Of a stretch of 35,356 nt of DNA, positions 14,084 to 20,781 are shown piece after piece. The notes beneath the pieces were generated by a model, which made no database searches, was not told the DNA's origin, and worked only from the letters and a program-made list of their open reading frames with translations. This DNA comes from a virus, in IMG/VR virus record IMGVR_UViG_3300023104_000004, positions 1 through 35,356 of that record; one strand, given 5' to 3'. Position numbers and translations under genes: made by a program. Position 1 is the first letter of the stretch. Each line of letters begins with the position of its first letter.

Positions 14084-15246
14084 TGGTCTTTTCGTACGAA
14101 GTTGCGGAGTTGCGTCAAGCGGAACTCATTCGCATAAGTGCGTTGGCCACATCGTCCGGGCTGCGTTTGTGGCGGTCGATGAGTTTCACAGATTTGGATG
14201 CGTCGTGGGCTCGTATTGAGGCTGCGATGGTTGCGCGTATTGAAGCGGCACAGTTGCAGGCTGCGCGCAGCGCGGACGCATATGTGTCTCGTGTTGCTCG
14301 AGCCGACAAGTTCAAGACTGATGCGGCACGTATTGCGCCTGAATCGTTCGTGGGCGTGGATGGCAGCGGGCGACCAGTTGGCTCCTTGCTGCACGGAGCG
14401 GTCACTACAACGAAGCGATCCATCGGCGCTGGTTTAGGGCGCGATCTCGCGTTCCAAGCGGGTGCTGCCTATTTGGCGGCAATGATCAAGACGGCGCTGG
14501 CCGATAGTTCTAGGTCAGCCGACATGGTTTCTTCTGCTGGCAAGGGTTACACGCTGTATGCCCGCGTTGTTGAAGGCGGCGCGTGTAACCGGTGTGTTGT
14601 CCTTGCCGGCGCAACGCAGTTTCGTGCGTTCAAACGCCACCCTGCCTGCAAGTGTTCGGTGCAGCCAATTGTTCGAGATGACCATGGCGACTATTCTCCG
14701 GAAGCGGTTTTTGGCCGTATGTCACGGCACGAGCAGGATAAGGCGTTTGGCAAGGCGGGCGCTGAGGCCATTCGTGAGGGCGCGGACATTTCGTCCATCG
14801 TCTCTGCGCGGCGTGGTGCTTCCGGAATTGGTTACGGCGCTCGCGGGCCAACCTCGGAGGGTTGGCGTCGAATGCAAAAAACGACCATCGGTGTTCGCCC
14901 AAACGGTTCACTCATTCAGGTTTATGAAACTGTCGAGGGAACTACGGTTCGTGGCAGCTTTGGTCGCGCTCAGGCGGGCATTGCGGAAGCGCGACGTCTC
15001 GCTGGCGCGCGGTATTCGTCCACCTCGCGTATCCGGCTGATGCCCGAAACCATTTTTGAGATCGCTGGCAATGACAAGGCGCTCCGTCAAGCATTCCTGA
15101 GGGATGCGGGTTACCTGCAGTACCACCCAAAGAACGGGTACGACTCCGGCAATAAGTGGATCGCTGAGATGGCCGAGCAGCGCCGTCAGGATCGCATTCT
15201 TGTGAACCGAGCAACGCTGCGGTACGGCAACTTCACCCTCGGATAA
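14083..15246 (+). CDS. MuF-like minor capsid protein
   Basis: A 387-residue protein right after portal. The first 160 residues are helical and Ala-rich, as in MuF-type minor head proteins. The diagnostic Cys segment is GGACNRCVVLAGATQFRAF followed by RHPACKC (residues about 165-190). In actinophages this gene is often called capsid maturation protease/MuF fusion, but I see no convincing protease triad. The C-terminal 100 residues hold a separate domain (TSRIRLMPETIFEIAGNDKA). The protein probably enters the procapsid with the portal. A strong terminator follows. Confidence 0.85.
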   Translation: MVFSYEVAELRQAELIRISALATSSGLRLWRSMSFTDLDASWARIEAAMVARIEAAQLQAARSADAYVSRVARADKFKTDAARIAPESFVGVDGSGRPVGSLLHGAVTTTKRSIGAGLGRDLAFQAGAAYLAAMIKTALADSSRSADMVSSAGKGYTLYARVVEGGACNRCVVLAGATQFRAFKRHPACKCSVQPIVRDDHGDYSPEAVFGRMSRHEQDKAFGKAGAEAIREGADISSIVSARRGASGIGYGARGPTSEGWRRMQKTTIGVRPNGSLIQVYETVEGTTVRGSFGRAQAGIAEARRLAGARYSSTSRIRLMPETIFEIAGNDKALRQAFLRDAGYLQYHPKNGYDSGNKWIAEMAEQRRQDRILVNRATLRYGNFTLG

Positions 15247-15265
15247 CCGCTAACAGAGCAGGAAG

Positions 15266-15291
15266 AAGCCCTCAGCAATGGGGGCTTTTTT
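15266..15291 (+). terminator. Intrinsic terminator with T6 tail
   Basis: AAGCCCTCA (15266-15274), loop GCAA, TGGGGGCTT (15279-15287, one G-U pair), then a T run to 15291. Textbook rho-independent form on the + strand, between the MuF-like and scaffold genes. Confidence 0.85.
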
Positions 15292-15390
15292 CATGCCCAA
15301 AAACTTCCGCGTTCTCTTGCGGTGCAGCACCTCGACTGTCTCGAGGGTCATAGGCGACGGCCTCAAAACGGACGAAAGGGGTTCGGTCGC

Positions 15391-15891
15391 ATGACTGAGC
15401 AGACAAGTACCGCTGTCGCGGGAGAACAGAACGAGCAGAACCAGGAACAGCCCAAGGAGTTCGAAGCGATCACGTCGCAAGAGGACTTCGATAAGGCAAT
15501 TCAGGCTCGCATTGCTCGGGAGCGCGCAAAGTTCGCTGACTACGACGACGTGAAGGCCAAAGCCGACAAGCTCGCCGAAATTGAGGCAGAGAACCTGACC
15601 GAAGCACAGAAGACCGCCGCACGACTCGAGGCCGCTGAGAAGCGTGCTGCCGAGCTCGAAGTGAAGGCCACACGTGCAGAGGTTGCCGCAGCAAAGGGTG
15701 TTCCGATCGAGCTGCTTTCGGGCAACACGCAAGAAGAACTCGAGGCTGCCGCAGACGCGCTTATCGCATTCCGGGGCGAACAGAAAAACATCCCCCGCGC
15801 AGACCACTCGCAGGGGCCAGCCGACCAGGCAAGCCCTCTCGACCCTGCGCATGAGTTCGCCGCACTTATCCGTAAAGCAACTGGCCGCTAG
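15391..15891 (+). CDS. Scaffolding protein
   Basis: A 166-residue, highly charged coiled-coil protein: residues 55-110 are Ala/Glu/Lys/Arg-rich with a heptad pattern, the N-terminus is Gln/Glu-rich and disordered, and the C-terminus is polar. This composition plus the position directly before the capsid gene defines a scaffold. ATG 15391 is the start with GAAAGG upstream; earlier in-frame ATGs lie near the terminator. It is needed for shell assembly and is then removed. Confidence 0.88.
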   Translation: MTEQTSTAVAGEQNEQNQEQPKEFEAITSQEDFDKAIQARIARERAKFADYDDVKAKADKLAEIEAENLTEAQKTAARLEAAEKRAAELEVKATRAEVAAAKGVPIELLSGNTQEELEAAADALIAFRGEQKNIPRADHSQGPADQASPLDPAHEFAALIRKATGR

Positions 15892-15914
15892 GCCAACAAA
15901 CCTAAGGACAATCA

Positions 15915-17180
15915 ATGCCTATCAACGCTAACGCGCTGGCAAACGTCAACCAGACCCTTCTGCCCCCGACGATTACCGGCCCCATCTTCAACAAGGCGGT
16001 GGAGCAGTCGGCAGTTATGTCGCTCGCCCGCCGTGTCCCCCTCTCGGTGTCGGCCAACACGGCCATCCCGATCCCCATGGATGTTCCTGTCGCTGACTGG
16101 GTTGCTGAGGGTGGCGTCAAGCCCGCCTCGCAGGCTGGTGTCGGCGTCAAAATCATGCAGGGCAAGAAGGTTGCACTTCTTGTTCCCGTTTCGGACGAGG
16201 TTGTTTCCTCGAACCCTGCTGGCCTCTACAGCCAGCTTCAGCAGGATCTCCCCACCGCCCTCGCACGCGCTTTCGACTATGCCGCCATCAACGGTAAGTC
16301 GATTCGGACGGGTGCGGCCGGCCCCTTCGGCGACTACCTCGCACAGACCAGCAACACTGTTGCGCTTGGTACCGCCTCGCAGGCCAGCGGTGGACTCTAC
16401 GCCGACATCGTGAACGGTGCCGGAAAGGTCATCGACAAGAACTACGACTTCACCGGAATCGCGGCAGACCCGCGTTTCAAGGTGGACGCGCAGCTCGCAA
16501 CCGACACCACTGGACGTCCACTTTTTGTTGACGCCCACTCCACCGCAACCGGAAGCGGAATCGGCGGCGGAGACCTCGCTGGCTACCCGGCTTACTTCAA
16601 CAAGGGCGTCTCGGGCAAGTACTGGCGTGCGGGTGACTCCGTGCAGACGGTCACCATCGTTGGTACGCCGACTGGTGGCACGTTCCTGCTCAGCTCGGGT
16701 GGCAACTCGTACTCGGCCGCGTACAACGCTGCTGCTGCGACGATTCAGACGACCATCCAGTCATGGGGCGGCGTTTACGCGACCGTCACCGTGTCCGGTT
16801 CCGCTGGTGGCCCCTACACGATCACCTTCCCGGCGATCACCACAGGTGTTGCCGGTGCTGCTGCACCGTTCACTGTCAACCAGAAGGCGCTCACGGGCGG
16901 TACCGCTGCAGCATCCAACGCAACGGTGGTTGCTTCGGGTGCAGGCGGCACGGACTCGCTGCTGCGTGGTATCGGTGGCGACTGGTCGCAGGCTGCGTAC
17001 GGCGTTGGCATGGACATCACCGTCAAGGTGTCAAACGAAGCGAACTACTTCGACGGCACCAACTGGCACTCCGCATTCCAGGAGAACCTGACGCTGCTGC
17101 TCGTTGAGGCGTACTACGGATTCGTCGTGGGAAGCCCCGACGCGTTTGTTGCTTACACCAAGGGCACGGCTGCGTTCTAG
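15915..17180 (+). CDS. Major capsid protein, HK97 fold, with inserted domain
   Basis: A 421-residue protein. N-terminal arm and E-loop-like part (IPIPMDVPVADWVAEGGVKP) and C-terminal part (LRGIGGDWSQAAYGVGMDI, FDGTNWHSAFQENL) match HK97-type actinophage capsids. Residues about 245-350 are a Gly/Thr/Ser-rich beta domain (VTIVGTPTGGTFLLSSGG, VTVSGSAGGPYTITFPA) inserted into the shell fold, ending at GGTDSLLRGIGGDWS. It resembles the Ig-like or decoration-type domains that carry GGPYT signatures. A CTAAGG ribosome site precedes ATG 15915. Confidence 0.93.
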   Translation: MPINANALANVNQTLLPPTITGPIFNKAVEQSAVMSLARRVPLSVSANTAIPIPMDVPVADWVAEGGVKPASQAGVGVKIMQGKKVALLVPVSDEVVSSNPAGLYSQLQQDLPTALARAFDYAAINGKSIRTGAAGPFGDYLAQTSNTVALGTASQASGGLYADIVNGAGKVIDKNYDFTGIAADPRFKVDAQLATDTTGRPLFVDAHSTATGSGIGGGDLAGYPAYFNKGVSGKYWRAGDSVQTVTIVGTPTGGTFLLSSGGNSYSAAYNAAAATIQTTIQSWGGVYATVTVSGSAGGPYTITFPAITTGVAGAAAPFTVNQKALTGGTAAASNATVVASGAGGTDSLLRGIGGDWSQAAYGVGMDITVKVSNEANYFDGTNWHSAFQENLTLLLVEAYYGFVVGSPDAFVAYTKGTAAF

Positions 17181-17187
17181 CCAATCG

Positions 17188-17215
17188 GGTGCGGCATCCT
17201 TCGGGGTGCCGCACC
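17188..17215 (+). terminator. Hairpin with UUCG tetraloop
   Basis: Arms 17188-17199 and 17204-17215 (12 pairs, one G-U) close a TTCG loop on a C-G pair, the ultrastable cUUCGg form. It follows the capsid stop by 8 bases, so it likely terminates or attenuates, or protects the 3' end of, the abundant capsid message. Confidence 0.85.
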
Positions 17216-17249
17216 TTCCATCTACCCAAATCTTTAGGAGGGGAACGCA

Positions 17250-17690
17250 ATGGCGACCAGTCCGGCAACACCGAGTGATTTGTCCAACCGTTCGCTGCGA
17301 ACCCTCACGTCGCAGGAACTCAACGTAGCTGAGACTCTTCTTGGCGATGCGTGGAACATCCTTTTGTCTCGAGTTCCATCTGTTTCCACTCGGCTAGATG
17401 CAACCCCGGTTGACGCAGTATTTAGGGCCCTGGTTATCCAGATCCAATGCGCGATGGTACTGCGCGTTCTCAATAACCCCGAGGGGAAGCTTGAAGAGGC
17501 GGGAGATGACTACCGTTACCGCCTGGATGCTGCTGTCTCTACGGGCGCTCTATATCTTTCGGATTCCGAGGCGGGTCTGCTGTCTGCTGGCGATGCAAGT
17601 TCCGACACGGCGTTCACGATCAAGCCCGCAGGGTTCATCGACCGCACATGGGAATCCCAGTGGCTCACCGTTGGGTCGCGATACCTGTGA
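17250..17690 (+). CDS. Head-tail adaptor (connector) protein
   Basis: A 146-residue protein following the capsid gene, with TAGGAGGGG upstream of ATG 17250. Its N-terminal helices (DLSNRSLRTLTSQELNVAET) and Ala/Leu-rich pattern fit gp6/gp15-type head-completion adaptors that bind under the portal. Assigned by position and helical pattern, not by a diagnostic motif. Its stop overlaps the next GTG. Confidence 0.72.
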   Translation: MATSPATPSDLSNRSLRTLTSQELNVAETLLGDAWNILLSRVPSVSTRLDATPVDAVFRALVIQIQCAMVLRVLNNPEGKLEEAGDDYRYRLDAAVSTGALYLSDSEAGLLSAGDASSDTAFTIKPAGFIDRTWESQWLTVGSRYL

Positions 17691-18091
17691 GCGCCGAATC
17701 GGTAATCATGCAGGGGCGCGCGTTCACTAATGCGCTGATGGCGACGACGGGTGTCATTACTCGTGGCACGGAAGTGTTTGTGGAAGACCCAATCACCCAT
17801 GAAGAGGTTGAGCAAACGATTGTCATTTATGACGGCCCGTGCAAGTTCAAGGCAGCAGGTACACAGGCCGGTCGTTCGGAGATCCCCGGCGCAATTGTGG
17901 TTGACCAGTCGGCAACACTCTCGCTCCCTATTGGCGCTCCTGGTGCTGGCGATGTGCGCGTGAATGACACCTGGGAGTGCACAGGTAATCCGCTTGATCC
18001 GTCGAAGGTTGGTGCTCGAGCTCGTATAACGGGTGGGCATTCACAGACGTATGCGACGTCGCATCGGTATTCGGTTGAAGAGGTTTTCTGA
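17687..18091 (+). CDS. Head-tail stopper-like protein
   Basis: A 134-residue protein, GTG 17687 overlapping the preceding stop. It is beta-rich, with TRGTEVFVEDPITHEEVEQT, VIYDGPCKFKA and DVRVNDTWECTGN. This resembles the DUF6093-type actinophage connector (family recalled, not searched) that acts as stopper or adaptor at the head-tail joint. It ends exactly on the next ATG. Confidence 0.7.
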   Translation: MSAESVIMQGRAFTNALMATTGVITRGTEVFVEDPITHEEVEQTIVIYDGPCKFKAAGTQAGRSEIPGAIVVDQSATLSLPIGAPGAGDVRVNDTWECTGNPLDPSKVGARARITGGHSQTYATSHRYSVEEVF

Positions 18092-18504
18092 TGGCTGATG
18101 GTGTCGATTATGACTTCACTGAGTTTGACCAGTTGACGGCATCGTTTGGTCGGGTTCCGGATCATGTCGGCCCGAATGTGAACACGGCAATAACTGGTAC
18201 GTCGATGGGTATCAAGAAGGCTTGGCAGACGCCGTTGAAGGGTTCTCGTACTCTTCCGCGCCTGCCTTATGCGTTGTCGTTTGATATTGCTGTTGGCCAG
18301 TTTTTCGGTGTTTCGGTTATCAAGTCGGAGATTGGTTTCGATAAGGAGAAGCCTCAGGGTGCGCTCGGAAACGTGTCGGAGTATGGCACGCCGTCGATCA
18401 CTGGCCGCGGTCATGGTGCTGCGGCGTTGCATGCCAATGAAAAGGATTTCGTGCGTGGTCTTGAGATAGCGGTTGAGCTTGCCGAGAAGGAGGCTGGGCT
18501 GTGA
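18091..18504 (+). CDS. HK97 gp10-like tail/connector component
   Basis: A 137-residue protein with DYDFTEFDQLTASFGRVPDH at the start and an Ala/Glu-rich helical end. In this gene order (adaptor, stopper, gp10-like, tail terminator) it corresponds to the HK97-gp10-like protein linking head and tail. The role is inferred from synteny. It overlaps the next gene by 4 bases. Confidence 0.72.
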   Translation: MADGVDYDFTEFDQLTASFGRVPDHVGPNVNTAITGTSMGIKKAWQTPLKGSRTLPRLPYALSFDIAVGQFFGVSVIKSEIGFDKEKPQGALGNVSEYGTPSITGRGHGAAALHANEKDFVRGLEIAVELAEKEAGL

Positions 18505-18932
18505 GTAAAGCGCAGACGGATGTGGTTGATGCCACAGTGAAGTCGATCACGTATCTGGCTTCTAAGACGTTCAAACTTGTTGCCCCACGCGATACTGCGG
18601 GCAAGCTCCCTAAGGCTCCGTATGTTGTCGTGCAGCCCTCGGACGGGCTGGATACGGCTGAGCGGTTCACGGGCGCGAAGTCCACCGCGCACCCCCGTTA
18701 CGTGCTGCACGTTGTGGGTTCGTCGTATGACAACTGTCAGTCAACTTTGGAAGACGTCAAGGCCGCTTTTATTGACCCGGTTTCGAGGTTCCCGCACCCG
18801 ATCGTGGTTGCTGGTGAGCTTGCACGAAACATTGTGTTCGAGACACCTATCCCGGTGCAGGTCGATAACGACGTAACACCTCCACTGATCTACGCGACGG
18901 CTGAGCTGTCGTGGGATGCAGACCCCATCTAA
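18501..18932 (+). CDS. Tail terminator protein
   Basis: A 143-residue protein from GTG 18501. The pattern KAPYVVVQPSDG, HVVGSSYDNCQSTLEDVKAAF and a C-terminal ATAELSWDADPI is characteristic of tail terminators (gpU-like) of actinophages, which cap the tail tube. It is followed by a strong terminator and the major tail protein, the standard order. Confidence 0.8.
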   Translation: MSKAQTDVVDATVKSITYLASKTFKLVAPRDTAGKLPKAPYVVVQPSDGLDTAERFTGAKSTAHPRYVLHVVGSSYDNCQSTLEDVKAAFIDPVSRFPHPIVVAGELARNIVFETPIPVQVDNDVTPPLIYATAELSWDADPI

Positions 18933-18950
18933 CCCAATTTTCTAAGCACT

Positions 18951-18978
18951 AAGGCATCGCTCAGGCGGTGCCTTTTTT
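18951..18978 (+). terminator. Intrinsic terminator with T6 tail
   Basis: AAGGCATCGC (18951-18960), loop TCAG, GCGGTGCCTT (18965-18974, one G-U), then T to 18978. Textbook rho-independent form, between the tail terminator and major tail genes. Confidence 0.9.
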
Positions 18979-19064
18979 AGTGCCCAAAAGTCTTCCCGCA
19001 ATCCCGCGGGAAACCCCGGCCTTTCGGGTTGCCGACTGGCTTTCTACAGCACAAGGAGAATCAC

Positions 19065-19559
19065 ATGGCACTCGACCCTATTGCAGCCTCAAGCCAGAGC
19101 GACGGACGCTGGAAGATCAACACGACCCCGACCGGCAGCAACGCACTTTCGGCGGCGATCCTCAACGGTGGCACGTCGAAGTCGCTGACGTACAGCTTCA
19201 CCCCGGACGGCTTCAACTACGCCGTTTCGCAGGCAACCATCACCGATGCGCGCCTGACGCTTGACACCGATCTCACTCGCCCCGGTAAGAAGTCGGAAAC
19301 GCTCGAGCTGAAGTATGTTGCCTCGTCTGACACGGACTCGGCTGCTGTTCTTCTCACTGAGGGCGCAACCGGTCAGTTCACCATCCGTCGCGGTGTGACG
19401 AACGCAACCATTTGGACGGCTGCACAGAAGGCTGACGTTATTACGTATGTCCTTGGTGCTCAGCGTCCCGATGCGCCCACGGAGAACGGCATCGACACCA
19501 TTTCGCAGACGGCCTACATCACACAGGTTACGACACGCCAGGGAACGATCGTCGCGTAG
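19065..19559 (+). CDS. Major tail protein
   Basis: A 164-residue protein with AAGGAG upstream of ATG 19065; the longer open frame lacks a ribosome site. It is beta-rich with typical tail-tube features (SLTYSFTPDGFNYAVSQATI, TDARLTLDTDLTRPGK, QTAYITQVTTRQGTIVA) and lies between the tail terminator and tail chaperones. It polymerises into the tail tube. Confidence 0.85.
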   Translation: MALDPIAASSQSDGRWKINTTPTGSNALSAAILNGGTSKSLTYSFTPDGFNYAVSQATITDARLTLDTDLTRPGKKSETLELKYVASSDTDSAAVLLTEGATGQFTIRRGVTNATIWTAAQKADVITYVLGAQRPDAPTENGIDTISQTAYITQVTTRQGTIVA

Positions 19560-19566
19560 TTGATCC

Positions 19567-19602
19567 CCTGACGGCGCGGCGTCCCCGTGTCGCGCCGTCA
19601 GG
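19567..19602 (+). terminator. 12-bp GC-rich hairpin
   Basis: CCTGACGGCGCG (19567-19578) pairs with CGCGCCGTCAGG (19591-19602) around 12 bases. It follows the major tail gene by 7 bases. No T tail, so partial termination or message stabilisation is likely. Confidence 0.7.
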
Positions 19603-19644
19603 TTCCAACTTCCACGGGTGACTATTCACGGGAGACACAAACTT

Positions 19645-20094
19645 ATGTCTGAATTTGATCTTGAGGCGGCTCTCGATGCTGCCATTGAACGTAAAACGAA
19701 TGACCCTGATACGGCGACAGCGACGGTCACGGTTAGTGGCGAGAAGCTGGTTTTGAAGTTCACGGAACTGGATGGTCGGTCGTGGGCTGATTGCACACTT
19801 GCTGGTGTGGCTCGAGCGAACTCGCTCGTTGATGCGACGTTCGGTTTCAACGTGAGTACCGCTGCCGAACTTGCCGCGCCTATCTCTGGTGTTCGTGTCG
19901 ATGGTGACAAGGAAACCGCGCTCACTGAGCAGGTGTGGGCGAAGTTGTTTCAGGCGATTGATCCTCGTGGACGTCAGGCCATAACGGATGCCGTTATTGC
20001 GGTGAATGAGAACGCACAAATTGAGCGGATCAACGCAGCAAAAAAAGCCATGGAGGGCGCGTCCAAGCGGAAGCGGCCCTCGCGCGCGAAGTAG
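19645..20094 (+). CDS. Tail assembly chaperone G
   Basis: A 149-residue protein from ATG 19645, the unshifted product (gpG-like) of the tail chaperone pair. It is acidic and Ala/Thr-rich, with a SEFDLEAALDAAIER start. The zero frame continues past the A7 slippery site to TAG at 20092-20094. It binds the tape measure during tail assembly together with the GT fusion. Confidence 0.88.
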   Translation: MSEFDLEAALDAAIERKTNDPDTATATVTVSGEKLVLKFTELDGRSWADCTLAGVARANSLVDATFGFNVSTAAELAAPISGVRVDGDKETALTEQVWAKLFQAIDPRGRQAITDAVIAVNENAQIERINAAKKAMEGASKRKRPSRAK

Positions 20095-20438
20095 GCGTTT
20101 CCCCTCGTCGGCTTGCTGGTTGGGAGCCGCTTGTTGTTACCCGATATGTCTATGACGATTCAGGTCGTCTGATTCGCACGGTTTCTATTCAGGAACCGGA
20201 GTGGACGCCGGAAGATGTTGCGCTGCTGATTGTGTCGCGCCACGCAGAACGCGATATGGGTTCGCATGGCATACCGATGTCCGAGGCGACAGATCCGGCT
20301 AACCAGTTCGCTTACACGACAGGGCGGGTTACTGATTTTGCCGAGAAGCAACGTCAGGACGACATCGACTTGTACAAGAAGCAGAACGCGCAAGCGAACA
20401 TGAACGGCGTCACCTTCCCGGTGCGCCGCCGCTCCTAA
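19645..20438 (+). CDS. Tail assembly chaperone GT, by -1 frameshift
   Basis: The zero frame to 20046, then the -1 frame from 20046 to TAA 20436-20438, gives about 264 residues. The slip site is A AAA AAA at 20040-20046 (codons GCA AAA AAA). The T part (EVGVSPRRLAGWEPLVVTRY, IQEPEWTPEDVALL, TDPANQFAYTTG, EKQRQDDIDLYKK) is a convincing gpT domain that has no start of its own close to the joint. This is the conserved lambda-like G/GT arrangement. Confidence 0.85.
20040..20046 (+). other. A7 programmed -1 frameshift site
   Basis: The A AAA AAA heptamer in the gpG frame, placed 46 bases before the gpG stop. The -1 frame is open through the T domain. Slippage on A7 is well known for bacterial and phage frameshifting. 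Confidence 0.82.
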
Positions 20439-20737
20439 CCTCCGGGGATGTTGCTCAGTTCGTCTGGGCAGTACTGGCTGACCGAGTAGGCGATGAGCGC
20501 CCCTGAGTCTCCGGCTGCCATGCCGCTGTCGATCATTTCGGCAAGCACTGTGGCGTAGTCGTTGCCGGTTTCGAATGCGGCGCAAATGTTCCCGCCGATG
20601 TCCCTTATGGATTCGTCGCTGAGTGGCGTAAGTCCGGGTGTTTCGCGCACCAAGTCGAAGTAGTCGTCTTCGGGTATGCCGTTTGAGCATCCCGTGAGTA
20701 GTCCCGCGATCACCGCAATGGTGAGCCATTTTTTCAT
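20435..20737 (-). CDS. Putative DUF732-like lipoprotein on the opposite strand
   Basis: A 100-residue protein from the ATG at 20737 (minus). Residues 1-17 form a lipoprotein signal: MKKW, a hydrophobic core, and the lipobox LTGC with Cys17. The mature part has DDYFDLVRETP, then GGNICAAFETG and a terminal YCPDELSNIPGG, matching small actinobacterial DUF732 lipoproteins with two conserved Cys (recalled pattern). It sits backwards between GT and the tape measure and converges on the GT stop with a 3-base overlap. No ribosome site precedes the ATG; a -10 box lies 6 bases before it. Expected location: the outer face of the host membrane. Superinfection exclusion is a possible role. Confidence 0.75.
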   Translation of the reverse strand: MKKWLTIAVIAGLLTGCSNGIPEDDYFDLVRETPGLTPLSDESIRDIGGNICAAFETGNDYATVLAEMIDSGMAAGDSGALIAYSVSQYCPDELSNIPGG

Positions 20738-20743
20738 GCGCTG

Positions 20744-20749
20744 AGTGTA
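20744..20749 (-). promoter_or_regulatory. Candidate leaderless -10 box for the lipoprotein gene
   Basis: On the minus strand TACACT is followed by exactly 6 bases and then the ATG (20737), so transcription would begin at the start codon. No good -35 is visible. The same spacing occurs at the repressor and Cro-like genes. Confidence 0.5.
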
Positions 20750-20781
20750 GCGCCGATAACTCAATAGCGGGGAGCCCCATT

